Shown: positions 48,007 through 57,141 of the stretch, piece by piece
Position numbering within the stretch: the first letter of the stretch is position 1
Layout: each line of letters opens with the position of its first letter
Source: Rhodococcus sp. G-MC3
Lineage (GTDB): Bacteria > Actinomycetota > Actinomycetes > Mycobacteriales > Mycobacteriaceae
Direction of reading: 5' to 3'
Length of the DNA stretch: 64,000 nt
NCBI RefSeq assembly: GCF_030063335.1
Contig: NZ_JASISW010000001.1
Coordinates: 62,001 to 126,000, forward strand
Notes under the pieces: generated by a model
The model's database searches: none
The model's input: only the letters and a program-made list of their open reading frames with translations
Told to the model about the DNA's origin: nothing
Translations under genes and position numbers: made by a program

Positions 48007-49905
48007 TCACAGTCGCACGCCGACGTTGCTCGCCAGGAAGCCGACGCGTCGTTGGACAGCGGCGATTTCACGGACTCCATCGCCGAGCAGGCTCCGCTCG
48101 AGCGCAGAAAGCTCGGCCATCACCACCACGTCCCCGGGAGGCACTCCCGCTTCGACCTGCTTGATCTGGTGCCCGAGCCTCAACCGTTGCAGCAAGTCGA
48201 AGACCTCGGTCAGTATCTCCACGTCTCGGTCCGTCACCAGCCCATTACCCGACGCTGCCGCGAGCCTGGCGGGCGTCGACGCCGAGGCGACACCGACGGA
48301 CAGTCCGCCCCAACGAGCGAGGTTGACGATCGGGGTGATCGCATGAGACTTCAGATCGAAGGTCCCGCCGCGTCGGGCCAGCACGTCGCGCATCGATCGG
48401 AGCCGCGCACGCGCCGCGAGCGCGGCGCGCAATTGAAGACGGAGTGCATCCGGGTGATCCAACGCCATCGATCGGTACACCTGCGGCACCGTGTGCAATT
48501 CGCGATTTCCCCACACGACTCTGCCGTCGACGAGAAGCGAGGACATGATCAGGCCGGAGTCACTCGCTGGATTACTTCGGTCGCCGAAGGGGGTGCTGAG
48601 CCAGTGCCGTGCTGCTGATCGCCACTGTTCAGCCGACCTCGCGAACCTGGGCGAGCTGGCCACAGCCCCGTTGGAGTCGGCAGGCAGTCCGCACGAGTCG
48701 AGAGTCCGATGCACTCTGGCCGCCAGGTCCATCAGAGCGGTATCCCTCGTGCGATCACCGTCGGCCGGATCCGGTAACCGATCCGACCACGTCAGCGCGC
48801 TGTCCACATCCGAGGACGGCATGGCCTCACGGCGAGCGACGCTGCCGAGCGTCAGCCACGCCACCTCGCTACGAGGCACTTCGGGATGGGCGGACCATTC
48901 CAGTTCCAAGGCACGTCGTACAACACTGTCGATCACCACCGAGAGGATGGCGCTGACTGCGAGGGCTTCGGTTCCACCCCGAAACAGGTCGACGGCCAGG
49001 CGCGGAATTCGGCGCGCGGCCTCGATCAGATCGCCCGAGTTTTCAGCAAGCGCCACCGATCGACGGAGGACGAAGCTCCGCCGCGTCGAAGCCGCGTGCA
49101 ATTCGGCGTCTTCGATGACGCCGAGAACTTCCCCACGCGCACTCACGACGGGCATGTGCCGGAGTCCCCGTTCGAGCATGTCCACCAGCACGGTTGCGGC
49201 CAGCCGATCCGGGGTGACCGTCTCGGCCGGGGCGGACATCACCGCCGAAATCGGGGTGTCGACGCCTATTCCTGCTGCTACCACTCGAATACGAAGGTCA
49301 CTGTCGGTGAAAATCCCCAAGGAGCCGTCGCGAAGAGGTACGACGACGCAGGAGGCACCACGCTCGGTCATCTCTCGTACCGCATCGCGGACCGAGGTGT
49401 CGGTGTCGACCACAACCGCGGGTCCCGCGATCAATTCGCCAACGGTTCTCTTGGTCGTCTTGTCGGTCGGGCCACCGAGTTGCGCCGTCGCCGAGGCCAC
49501 AGCGTCGGCGAGGAACGCCAGCCCTGCCGGCTTCGCAAACAACGGGCGCATCAGTGCGCCGGGAAGCTGAAATATCACACTGGGTTCGCTTGTGCGAGCG
49601 ACGAATCCGATTGTCGCACCCGACAGCATGGCCGAGAAGCCGAAAACCCCGCCCGTCTCGATAACGTCGATGGGAATCGCTGTCGGCGATGATTCGTCGG
49701 GCTGCAGAACCACCACTCGGCCGCTTCGAACCACCCACACGGAATCTACGTCACGCATGTCGACGTCGAGAATCTTCGCGCCCGTCGGATATTCGACTCG
49801 TTGTGCACTCCCGGCGAGCTCGGTAAGCTCGCCGGGAGTTGCCGTGAGGAACGGCGGGTACCGGCTCAGGAATTCAGCTGCGTCGTCCACGAACCAGATC
49901 TGCAC
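48007..49905 (-). CDS. cNMP-like / CBS / DUF294 nucleotidyltransferase protein
   Basis: A 632-residue signalling-type protein. A cyclic-nucleotide-binding-like domain (about 10-135) has the sequence GGVFGFSAMLSGATIGFVAR where true pockets have FGE...PRxA; the phosphate-binding arginine is missing, so cAMP binding is doubtful. A CBS pair spans 155-275. The DUF294 nucleotidyltransferase domain has GSVARRE (354-360) and the acidic DVDSAL (366-371), and a helical DUF294 C-terminal domain ends the protein. Similar proteins are annotated as GlnD-like. GTG start with GGAG upstream; 32-base overlap with the GMC gene. Confidence 0.82.
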   Translation of the reverse strand: MQIWFVDDAAEFLSRYPPFLTATPGELTELAGSAQRVEYPTGAKILDVDMRDVDSVWVVRSGRVVVLQPDESSPTAIPIDVIETGGVFGFSAMLSGATIGFVARTSEPSVIFQLPGALMRPLFAKPAGLAFLADAVASATAQLGGPTDKTTKRTVGELIAGPAVVVDTDTSVRDAVREMTERGASCVVVPLRDGSLGIFTDSDLRIRVVAAGIGVDTPISAVMSAPAETVTPDRLAATVLVDMLERGLRHMPVVSARGEVLGVIEDAELHAASTRRSFVLRRSVALAENSGDLIEAARRIPRLAVDLFRGGTEALAVSAILSVVIDSVVRRALELEWSAHPEVPRSEVAWLTLGSVARREAMPSSDVDSALTWSDRLPDPADGDRTRDTALMDLAARVHRTLDSCGLPADSNGAVASSPRFARSAEQWRSAARHWLSTPFGDRSNPASDSGLIMSSLLVDGRVVWGNRELHTVPQVYRSMALDHPDALRLQLRAALAARARLRSMRDVLARRGGTFDLKSHAITPIVNLARWGGLSVGVASASTPARLAAASGNGLVTDRDVEILTEVFDLLQRLRLGHQIKQVEAGVPPGDVVVMAELSALERSLLGDGVREIAAVQRRVGFLASNVGVRL

Positions 49906-51427
49906 ATTTCTCCGCCATCGTCATGACGGTGATGTTGGGATTGACCGACGGTAGCTTCGGCATCGCCGATGCATCCACCACGCGTAGATTTTTGACGCCT
50001 TTGACTCTGAGTTCGGGGTCCAGCACCGCCATTGCGTCGTCGAGTGCGCCCATGCGCGCAGTACCTGCCGGGTGATACACCGTGTTGTGTGTCTTGTGAA
50101 CGTAATCGAGGAGGTCGTCGTCGGTGACAGCGTCGGGACCTGGCGCTAGTTCGCGTTCGATCCACGAGGCCATTGGATCTTCTGCTGCGATTTTTCTGGC
50201 CAACTTCAGTCCGGCAAGCATCACTGCGTCGTCGTGCCCGTCCGGATCCGTGAAATATCGCGGATCGACCTTCGCGCGATCCCGGAAGTCGAGGCTTCGT
50301 AGTCTGACGGTTCCTCTCGATTGTCCCTGAGTGACGTTGGGCGTCAGGCAGAATCCATTGTCGGTGGTCGGGTATCCCCACCGCAGTGTGTTCATGTCGA
50401 ACGGAACACTGCCGTAATGCATCATCAGGTCCGGATAATTCAGGTTCGGTTCGGTCGTGGCGAAGACGCCGATCTCCCACCATTGCGAGGACGTTGTCAC
50501 CATCGGCCGCGACGCCTCCCAGAACACGAGGCCTTCGACGTGGTCGTCGAGATTCTCACCGACTCCGGGCGAATCGACGCGCACCTGAATACCCATACTG
50601 CGCAATTGCTCCGCCGGTCCGATACCGGACAACATCAACAGCTTCGGGGTATCGATTGCGCCGGCAGTGACGATGACCTCGCGGCGAGCAGTGACGGTGT
50701 CGTACCCAGTGAGGTCAGGCCGCTGGTAGCGGACTCCGGTCGCTGTCACGGACTCGTCGATGAGGATCTCACTGATCCAACAGTTGGTTCGCACCTCCAA
50801 GTTGGGGCGTGAACCCAGGATCGGATGCAGGTAAGCATGCGAGGTGGACATGCGCTTACCGTCTTCACCTGCATTGATCTGAAACCATCCGGCGCCGTTG
50901 AGAACAGTGTCGCCGCGGTTGAACCGAACGGTCGGCAGACCGACTTTCGCAGCGGACTGCAACACTGCTGCACCGCAAGGATCCTCGGGCGGAATGTCCC
51001 TGATCCGCACCGGGCCAGCGTGCCCGCGTCCGGTGTCGTTGTTCTCGACCCGCGCCACGAACGGGAGGATGTCCTTCGACCCCCACCCGGTTGCGCCTGC
51101 TGCTTCCCAGTCGTCCAGGGTTGCGGCCGGTGGATGAAATGCGATGCACGAGTTGTGCGACGAGCATCCACCGAGCACTTTCGCTCGGGCGTGGCGCATG
51201 AAGCTGTTGCCATGTTCCTGCGGCTCGATGGGATAGTCCCAGTCGTAGCCGGAGTCGAGCAAATGCATCCATTCGGAGAGTTCGAGAATGTTGTCGTCGC
51301 CGACGTCGGTGGGGCCTGCTTCGACGAGACACACTGTCACGTCGAGGTCCTCGCTCAACCGGGCCGCGAGAACGCATCCCGCCGTGCCGCCTCCTGCTAT
51401 GACGTAATCGAAGACCGTATCGGTCAC
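49874..51427 (-). CDS. GMC-family oxidoreductase, choline-dehydrogenase-like
   Basis: This 517-residue FAD enzyme oxidises an alcohol to an aldehyde. The FAD fold starts DYVIAGGGTAGCVLAARLSE (7-26), the second GMC signature TAGAIDTPKLLMLSGIGP lies near 250-270, and the active-site histidine is in YHPAGTARMG near 460. It is most like choline dehydrogenases and short-alcohol GMC enzymes of actinobacteria. Its start overlaps the APC permease stop (ATGA) and the ALDH is next upstream, so a transport-then-two-oxidation pathway is implied; choline to betaine is the natural guess, not proven. Confidence 0.85.
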   Translation of the reverse strand: MTDTVFDYVIAGGGTAGCVLAARLSEDLDVTVCLVEAGPTDVGDDNILELSEWMHLLDSGYDWDYPIEPQEHGNSFMRHARAKVLGGCSSHNSCIAFHPPAATLDDWEAAGATGWGSKDILPFVARVENNDTGRGHAGPVRIRDIPPEDPCGAAVLQSAAKVGLPTVRFNRGDTVLNGAGWFQINAGEDGKRMSTSHAYLHPILGSRPNLEVRTNCWISEILIDESVTATGVRYQRPDLTGYDTVTARREVIVTAGAIDTPKLLMLSGIGPAEQLRSMGIQVRVDSPGVGENLDDHVEGLVFWEASRPMVTTSSQWWEIGVFATTEPNLNYPDLMMHYGSVPFDMNTLRWGYPTTDNGFCLTPNVTQGQSRGTVRLRSLDFRDRAKVDPRYFTDPDGHDDAVMLAGLKLARKIAAEDPMASWIERELAPGPDAVTDDDLLDYVHKTHNTVYHPAGTARMGALDDAMAVLDPELRVKGVKNLRVVDASAMPKLPSVNPNITVMTMAEKCADLVRGRRS

Positions 51428-52944
51428 GCTGTGCTCCTCTCCTCACCGGTGGATGCGTGCGACTTCAACGTACCGATATGGTGACGACCCTTGATCCCGT
51501 ACCAGGCCAGGCCCAGTAGAAGAATGGCGCCGATGTAGACGAATGCACCCCACGTGTTGTACCAGGGGCTGCCGTATACCGCGACCCGTGGCCAAGCCAG
51601 ATTGAGTGCCATGGCGGCTCCCCAAACGACGGCGACAATGTTCACGAACATGCCGAATTTCCCCATGGTGAAGTAGCCGCCCGGCTTCAGATCCTTCGGT
51701 GGCCACTCACCCTTGAATCGCTTGACGAGGAGCGGTCCGGTGACCATCAGGTACGCGAGGTAGATCATGATGATTGCGATCGAGGTCAACACCGTGAAGA
51801 TCTGCGGCTGACCGACGTTGACCACCAGGATCAAAATTGCAAGGACCCCGATCGTGATCGCAGGCACGACGGGCGTCTGAGTCTTGGGGTTGACCCTGGC
51901 CAGGCTTTCGCCGAACGGCAGCGCGTTATCTCGGGCCATTGCGAACGTCAGTCTGATCGCGGCTGTGTGCACGGCCAGCGAGCAGACGATCACGGCAATC
52001 ACGATGCAGATCAGGAAGATCGTGCCCAGCGGTCCTCCCATCACCGATTCGACGATCGATTGAAGACTCCCCTCGGGTGTACCGAGCGCCGGATCCTCCA
52101 GATCCGGTGCTGCCATGACTGCAAATACCAGGATGGCACCACCGATCACGAACGATGCAAGGATTGCCCGCAAAATTGCCTTGGGAGCGGTGCGCCTCGG
52201 TTCGACGGTCTCCTCCCCGAGCGAACTCGCCGTGTCGAATCCGTACATGACGTAGCCGGAAGCCAGGGATGAGACGAGGAACGCCCCGAGGAACCCACCG
52301 CTTTCGCCTGCGCCGTAACCGTTCGTCGAGAAGAACACCTCAGGTCCACGTGTGATGTTGGCTGCGAGAATGATCGCGATGAGGACTGCCGCGATGAGCT
52401 CGATGAACACCCCGGTGCTGTTGATCATCGCCATGAGTTTGACCCCGAGAGCGTTGATCGTCGTGGTGATTGCGATCATGATCGCGCCGAGTAGAACTGC
52501 ATTGGTGGCGAAGTCGTTGTCGCCGCTCCCATCGCCGATTATCTGGAATCCACTCCAGATCCTGGGAAGGTTCAACTGCAGCGCCAGCACGACGGCGGAG
52601 AGAGTCACGATCGAGGCGGTCAACATCAGCCACCCTGCCGACCAACCGACGATACGACGACCAAGCAGTTTGGACCAGTTGTACACCGACCCCGCTACCG
52701 GGTACTTCGCTGCCAGCTCCATGAAACACAGTGCGACACAGAGTTGGCCGACGAACACCATCGGCCACGACCAGAGATATGCCGGGCCCGCGGTACCGAA
52801 TCCGAAATAGAACAGCTGGAACGTTCCGGTGAGGATCGAGATGTAACTTACGCCTGCCGCAAAACTAGCGAATTTTCCCAGGCTTCGATCGAGCGATTCC
52901 TTGTATCCGAAATCGTCCATACCGCTGTCGGTATTGAGTGTCAT
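51424..52944 (-). CDS. APC-superfamily amino acid/amine permease
   Basis: A 506-residue polytopic permease with about 12 hydrophobic segments after a 30-residue head. The N-terminal helix start GKFASFAAGVSYISILTG and AAKYPVAGSVYNWSKLLG are typical of the amino acid-polyamine-choline superfamily, in the branch with choline, ethanolamine and GABA permeases. I use ATG 52944; the much longer frame to 53283 overlaps the ALDH gene and is not membrane-like. It is 37 bases after ALDH and coupled to the GMC gene. Confidence 0.85.
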   Translation of the reverse strand: MTLNTDSGMDDFGYKESLDRSLGKFASFAAGVSYISILTGTFQLFYFGFGTAGPAYLWSWPMVFVGQLCVALCFMELAAKYPVAGSVYNWSKLLGRRIVGWSAGWLMLTASIVTLSAVVLALQLNLPRIWSGFQIIGDGSGDNDFATNAVLLGAIMIAITTTINALGVKLMAMINSTGVFIELIAAVLIAIILAANITRGPEVFFSTNGYGAGESGGFLGAFLVSSLASGYVMYGFDTASSLGEETVEPRRTAPKAILRAILASFVIGGAILVFAVMAAPDLEDPALGTPEGSLQSIVESVMGGPLGTIFLICIVIAVIVCSLAVHTAAIRLTFAMARDNALPFGESLARVNPKTQTPVVPAITIGVLAILILVVNVGQPQIFTVLTSIAIIMIYLAYLMVTGPLLVKRFKGEWPPKDLKPGGYFTMGKFGMFVNIVAVVWGAAMALNLAWPRVAVYGSPWYNTWGAFVYIGAILLLGLAWYGIKGRHHIGTLKSHASTGEERSTA

Positions 52945-52981
52945 ATTGTGCACTGCCTCTCTGTGGCAGAACCAAGGGTAA

Positions 52982-54511
52982 CTATCGGGTTTCGAACCAA
53001 CCTGCCGCCGTTGGCGAGGTGTTGTGCCAAATGTGCTTCGCTTCTTGATACTCGGACAAACCGGACGGGCCGAGTTCTCGCCCGTTACCCGAACGCTTGA
53101 AGCCGCCCCATTCCGCAGCGGCTGTATAAATGCCGAAATCGTTGAGCCACACCGTCCCATGACGGAGACCGCGCACCATCCGCTCGCCTCGTGCACTGTC
53201 CGACGTTCGGACACCCGCAGCGAGGCCGTAGTTCGTGTCGTTGCCGAGTCGCAATGCCTCCTCCTCGGTTGTGAAACGCTCAACAGTGAGTATGGGGCCG
53301 AATGTCTCCTCTTGCACGATTTTCATCGTCCTGTCACATTTGTCGAAGATGGTAGGCAGGAAGTAACTGCCGTCGGCGAGCGTCGGGTCGTCCGGGCGAA
53401 CGCCGCCGACGACGAGTTCCGCGCCTTCCTCGACACCCAGCGCGACGAACCCTTCGATCTTCGTCCGCTGAGCCTCGGACACGAGTGGGCCGGTTTCGCT
53501 CGTCTCCTCCAGTCCCGATCCCATCCGTATTCCACGCGCCCTGTCGGCAACCGCTTCGACGAACCGGTCGGCGATCGACTCCTCGATGATCAGCCTGGTT
53601 CCTGCCGAGCACACCTGCCCCGAGTGGAGAAATACTCCGGTGAGGACGTGATCCACCGAGTTGTCGAACGCTTGTTGATCGGCCACGGCGTCGGCGAAGA
53701 CGATGTGCGGATTTTTGCCGCCCAGTTCAACGGCAACTTTGGTGACGTTGGCCGCTGCGGACGCGAGGATGACGCGACCCGTTGCCAGTCCACCGGTGAA
53801 CGAGATGAAGTCGACGTCGGGGTTCGCGGTCAACGCCTCTCCCAGAACGGCACCACTGCCTTGGAGGAGGTTGATGACTCCGCTCGGCACTCCGGCTTCC
53901 TCGGCGAGTTTTGCGAATGCGATGGTGCTGAGAGGTGTGACCTCACTCGGCTTGAGCACCATCGTGCATCCGGTTGCCAACGCAGGCGCAATCTTCCACG
54001 AAATCTGCAGAAGCGGATAGTTCCAGGGCGCGATCATCACGCACACACCGATGGGTTCGTGGACGACGCGGCTGATCACTTCGGGGCGACCGACGTCGAC
54101 CAATCGGTCGACGTGCACAGCGGCGAGCTCCGCGTAATAGCGAAAGACAGATGTGACGTCGTCGATGTCGATTCGACTCTCGGCCAACGTCTTTCCGGTA
54201 TCGAGCGTCTCGATCCGAGCGAGTTGCTCCTTGTCGCGTTGCAGCAGATCGGCAATGGTCGACAACAGCGCGGTACGTTCTGCGACCGGCTTCGCAGACC
54301 AAGCTCCGTCGTCGAACGTTCTTCGCGCAGCGGCAACCGCCCGGCGGGCGTCGTCCGGCGTTGCCTCGTCCACCGCGACGACGACTCCTCCGGTGGCAGG
54401 ATCGATGATCTCGCGGGTTCCCCCGTCCGATGCCCCCGACCACTGTCCATCGATCAGGAGCGAGGGACGGAGGTTTGCTCGTTCGATTGCTGCGTTGCCT
54501 GCTTCCGACAC
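52982..54511 (-). CDS. Aldehyde dehydrogenase, betaine-aldehyde-dehydrogenase-like
   Basis: A 509-residue NAD(P)-dependent aldehyde dehydrogenase with the general base Glu262 in VELGGKNPHIVF and catalytic Cys301 in GQVCSAGTRL; the N-terminal cofactor motif reads APWNYPLLQISWK. The usual FTGS NAD loop appears as FTGGLATG. With the following permease and GMC oxidase it would complete alcohol to acid oxidation, as BetB does for choline. It is the first gene of the minus-strand run and diverges from the DHFR-like gene. Confidence 0.88.
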   Translation of the reverse strand: MSEAGNAAIERANLRPSLLIDGQWSGASDGGTREIIDPATGGVVVAVDEATPDDARRAVAAARRTFDDGAWSAKPVAERTALLSTIADLLQRDKEQLARIETLDTGKTLAESRIDIDDVTSVFRYYAELAAVHVDRLVDVGRPEVISRVVHEPIGVCVMIAPWNYPLLQISWKIAPALATGCTMVLKPSEVTPLSTIAFAKLAEEAGVPSGVINLLQGSGAVLGEALTANPDVDFISFTGGLATGRVILASAAANVTKVAVELGGKNPHIVFADAVADQQAFDNSVDHVLTGVFLHSGQVCSAGTRLIIEESIADRFVEAVADRARGIRMGSGLEETSETGPLVSEAQRTKIEGFVALGVEEGAELVVGGVRPDDPTLADGSYFLPTIFDKCDRTMKIVQEETFGPILTVERFTTEEEALRLGNDTNYGLAAGVRTSDSARGERMVRGLRHGTVWLNDFGIYTAAAEWGGFKRSGNGRELGPSGLSEYQEAKHIWHNTSPTAAGWFETR

Positions 54512-54628
54512 GGTGGCACCCTTCTCGCTTCCGACATGGAGACTTCAGATGACAACGGTAATCCCGCGATGAGTTCCTAGAACCCGACGGGTCCAAATTT
54601 GTGCAACCCAGCAATAGAAGGAGACGAC
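54512..54628. other. Divergent spacer between ALDH and DHFR-like genes
   Basis: 117 bases without a gene; should contain the promoters for both directions. No regulator gene, operator-like repeat or hairpin is visible here. Confidence 0.4.
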
Positions 54629-55168
54629 ATGCGCAAGGTGACAGCCGGACTGTTTCATTCGGTCGATGGAGTGGTCGAAGCGCCGAACGAATGGCAGTTC
54701 GACAGTTTCGATTCAGAAATGGGCGAAGGGCTGACAGCAATGATGGAGCGAGTGGACACGGTCATCCTCGGGCGCGTCGGTTACCAGGAGTGGTCCGGTT
54801 ACTGGCCGACGACCGTGAGCGACTTCGCCGCGTTCATCAACCCGGTGCCCAAGTTTGTCGCGTCATCCACCTTGACCGGCGACCTCGCCTGGGAGAACTC
54901 GACGCTCATCGAGTCGGATGTGCACGAATTCGTGGCATCGCTGAAGCAGTCCACAGGCGGTGATATCGCAGTCTGTGCAGGGATCACCGTGGTACGAAGC
55001 CTGTTCTTCGCCGGGTTGATCGATTCCCTGACCCTCATGACGCATCCGGTCGTCGTGGGTAGGGGTCGACGGATCTTCCAAACGGGAGATCCCCTGACGA
55101 GGCTCGAACTGCAGTGCTCGCGGATGACCAGCGCAGGAAACGCAATACTGAGTTACGGAATCAAATGA
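54629..55168 (+). CDS. Dihydrofolate reductase-like (RibD C-terminal fold) protein
   Basis: The 179-residue product (start ATG 54629, with AGAAGGAG upstream) shows the DHFR/RibD-C fold: KVTAGLFHSVDGVVEAPNEWQF at the front, DTVILGRVGYQEWSGYWP as the second strand-loop and GGDIAVCAGITVVRSLFFAGLID near the middle. Members are NADPH-dependent reductases of unknown substrate. It is convergent with a 60-residue protein gene, one base apart. Confidence 0.82.
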   Translation: MRKVTAGLFHSVDGVVEAPNEWQFDSFDSEMGEGLTAMMERVDTVILGRVGYQEWSGYWPTTVSDFAAFINPVPKFVASSTLTGDLAWENSTLIESDVHEFVASLKQSTGGDIAVCAGITVVRSLFFAGLIDSLTLMTHPVVVGRGRRIFQTGDPLTRLELQCSRMTSAGNAILSYGIK

Positions 55169-55169
55169 A

Positions 55170-55352
55170 TCAGGAGCAGACAGCGAGCAAGTGCGCGACG
55201 TCGGCTTCATCGAGCCCTTCGGGCGGCGGGTTCTGGAGAAGAATCTCTCGCAGCCTCCCCACGAAGCCTTGTCGACTGACACCGAACTCCGTCAACACGT
55301 CATCGCTGAGTCCGTCTCCATGCGGAAACCGGTCGCTCACGTAGTCGCGCAT
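55170..55352 (-). CDS. Small protein of 60 residues, unknown
   Basis: From ATG 55352, with a good AGGAAGG ribosome site, the product begins MRDYVSDRFPHGDGLSDDVL and ends LDEADVAHLLAVCS. The sequence is helical and acidic with no membrane segment, and I do not recognise the family. A longer frame to 55445 lacks a ribosome site. Confidence 0.55.
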   Translation of the reverse strand: MRDYVSDRFPHGDGLSDDVLTEFGVSRQGFVGRLREILLQNPPPEGLDEADVAHLLAVCS

Positions 55353-55523
55353 CGAATTCCTTCCTACTGCCGTCCGATAGGACTCCGGGGCGGTGCCGAG
55401 TCGGGGGTCTGCGGCACCGCACACCGGAGTTGAATAACTAATCAACCCGTCTGCACGATCCGTTACACCTTGATCCGAAACGAAACCGCGAACCGAGACG
55501 GAGGGCTCGGTAGCGTTCGAGGC

Positions 55524-55978
55524 ATGGCCCCATCCACGATGCCGAAATATCGCCCAGCACCGTGCAGCGCCGCTCCCCGGAGTCGAGGAATCCCTGATCT
55601 GCGTGATGGAGCATTCGGCACTCGGCCGGCGATGGGTATACGACGGTGTGGCCGATGTTGTGTACGCGCAGGCGCTGGCGAGGACAATTTTGACCGGCGG
55701 CGTGCAGGCAGACTTGAATTACGACCATCCGGTACCGACCGAGAAGCTGAAGGTAACCACACGAGTGAGGGGAAGCGGCGACAAAGATGCTCCCGCAATC
55801 ACTTCGGTTACTTTCGAGTCGGCCGGCACTGTAGCGAGAATCGAATCGGATCGCCTTCGGCTCGACGTACCTCGTCTCGTCGACCGCTCATGCACGAGCG
55901 CCGGCCGACCCGGACCTGTCCGGAACCTGGCCGGGACAGTCGACACCCGTCGTCCTCGCGCTTGCCGCTCTTCGCTGA
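55524..55978 (+). pseudogene. Decayed maltokinase N-terminal cap-like protein gene
   Basis: Homology to the actinobacterial maltokinase-cap family is spread over three frames. Near 55533 the frame reads IHDAEISPST, the usual N-terminus; near 55575-55585 a second frame begins APLPGVEESLICVMEHSALG and continues to about 55865 with RRWVYDGVADVVYAQAL and VRGSGDKDAPAITS; the C-terminus STYLVSSTAHARAPADPD...LSGTWPGQSTPVVLALAALR is in a third frame ending at TGA 55976. About 70 codons between the first two parts are missing compared with the family. An intact copy would be about 200 residues. Confidence 0.7.
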
Positions 55979-56129
55979 CGATTGCGGCCCGCCGGGCTGC
56001 AATGTCCCCTCCCGCCGAACGCGCCCCACGAACTATGCAAGGAGCAGGACGGTTCTGTTGACCGACAGAGGATTACCTAACATCCCGAAACCTCTACGAC
56101 ACTGCGGATAGCGACGTAGCATCGCCCAC

Positions 56130-56513
56130 GTGACCGCCCCGTTGCGCATCCTCGTGTACAGCAGCAACACCAACACGCGCGCCGAGGTCACCACCGCGAT
56201 CGGAAAGCATCCCGATTCAGCGCTCCCGGAGTTCGAGTACATCGAGGTTGCAAGTGAACCGATGGTGATTCATCACCTGGACACCGGCGGCATCGACCTG
56301 GCGATCCTTGACGGCGAGGCCACACCGGCCGGCGGCATGGGCGTCGCAAAGCAATTGAAGGACGAAATCGAGCACTGCCCCCCGCTCGTAGTTCTCACCG
56401 GTCGTCCGGACGACAGGTGGCTGGCGGATTGGTCAGGGGCCGAGGCTGCCGTGTCACACCCGATAGACCCATTCGTGCTCACTCGCGCGGTCACCGAGCT
56501 GCTACGAAACTGA
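56130..56513 (+). CDS. Degenerate receiver-domain protein, Rv3143-like
   Basis: The 127-residue protein is a single response-regulator receiver fold like mycobacterial Rv3143, which also lies just before nuo genes. The phospho-acceptor Asp61 (AILDGEATPAGGMG) and Thr90 (VLTGRPDD) are kept, but the acidic pair usual after the first strand is SSN here (11-13) and the conserved lysine is replaced by His110 in SHPIDP. It therefore may not be phosphorylated in the normal way. It has no output domain. GTG start at 56130. Confidence 0.82.
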   Translation: MTAPLRILVYSSNTNTRAEVTTAIGKHPDSALPEFEYIEVASEPMVIHHLDTGGIDLAILDGEATPAGGMGVAKQLKDEIEHCPPLVVLTGRPDDRWLADWSGAEAAVSHPIDPFVLTRAVTELLRN

Positions 56514-56738
56514 TCGAAACCCGTCGGTCACAAGCGATTCTGACTGGCCGAGGGCCCCGACGGGGGCAAGATCAACTTTATCGGCAACACACTCACGTTG
56601 CAGGCCGAAAACCATGACAAGGCGGGGCATCGCACCGGTAGGCTATGTTTCAGCTCACATTTATATATTGGCTAAGTACCTCTTGGCCGACGGAGCTCCT
56701 TCAGATGCCCACAAGGCAGGCGCGGAGAGGCGAACAGG
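56514..56738 (+). other. Leader region of the nuo operon
   Basis: A 225-base gap before nuoA. It contains a small hairpin GCCCC-GAC-GGGGC at about 56554-56566 and an AT-rich patch (TTATATATTGG near 56660-56670) that could hold the promoter. No gene or larger repeat is apparent. Confidence 0.45.
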
Positions 56739-57098
56739 TTGAACGAGTACATCCCTATTCTGGTCTTGGGCGCTGTCGCCGTCGTCTTCGCTCTCGTGTC
56801 AGTGGTCATCGCTGCATTCGTAGGCCCCAAGCGCTACAACCGCGCGAAGTTGGATGCCTACGAGTGCGGAATCGAACCGACCGCGCAGCCGATGGGCGCC
56901 GGCCGGTATCCGGTGAAGTTCTACCTGACGGCGATGCTGTTCATCATCTTCGACATCGAAATCGTCTTCCTCTATCCGTGGGCCGTTCATTTCGACGCTC
57001 TCGGAATCTTTGGCCTGCTCGCGATGGGAATGTTCATCGTCAGCGCCGCCGTGGCGTACGCCTACGAATGGCGTCGAGGCGGGTTGAGCTGGGACTGA
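56739..57098 (+). CDS. nuoA: NADH-quinone oxidoreductase subunit A
   Basis: NuoA is a small membrane subunit of respiratory complex I. The 119-residue protein has three transmembrane segments (about 4-25, 65-85 and 92-112) and the conserved [22 protein letters not shown] and [15 protein letters not shown]. It begins with TTG at 56739, after GGAGAGG. It is the first gene of the nuo operon. Confidence 0.95.
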   Translation: MNEYIPILVLGAVAVVFALVSVVIAAFVGPKRYNRAKLDAYECGIEPTAQPMGAGRYPVKFYLTAMLFIIFDIEIVFLYPWAVHFDALGIFGLLAMGMFIVSAAVAYAYEWRRGGLSWD

Positions 57099-57141
57099 GG
57101 CGCACAAGACTGTCGCCGCAAGAGAAACAGAAGGGTCTGAC

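Noticed and set aside
45287..48346. Very long open frame on the plus strand opposite the glucosidase gene (1019 codons)
   Set aside because: It is antisense to the GH63-like gene, whose protein has family motifs; the antisense translation is Arg/His/Val-rich with no recognised domain, a common shadow in high-GC DNA.
52945..53283. Extended N-terminus of the APC permease into the ALDH gene
   Set aside because: The extension is non-hydrophobic, Ser/Arg/Thr-rich and antiparallel in content to no known family; it overlaps the ALDH coding end.
53024..54580. Plus-strand frame opposite the aldehyde dehydrogenase
   Set aside because: The minus-strand ALDH has catalytic Cys and Glu in the right places; the opposite frame is low-complexity and unrecognisable.
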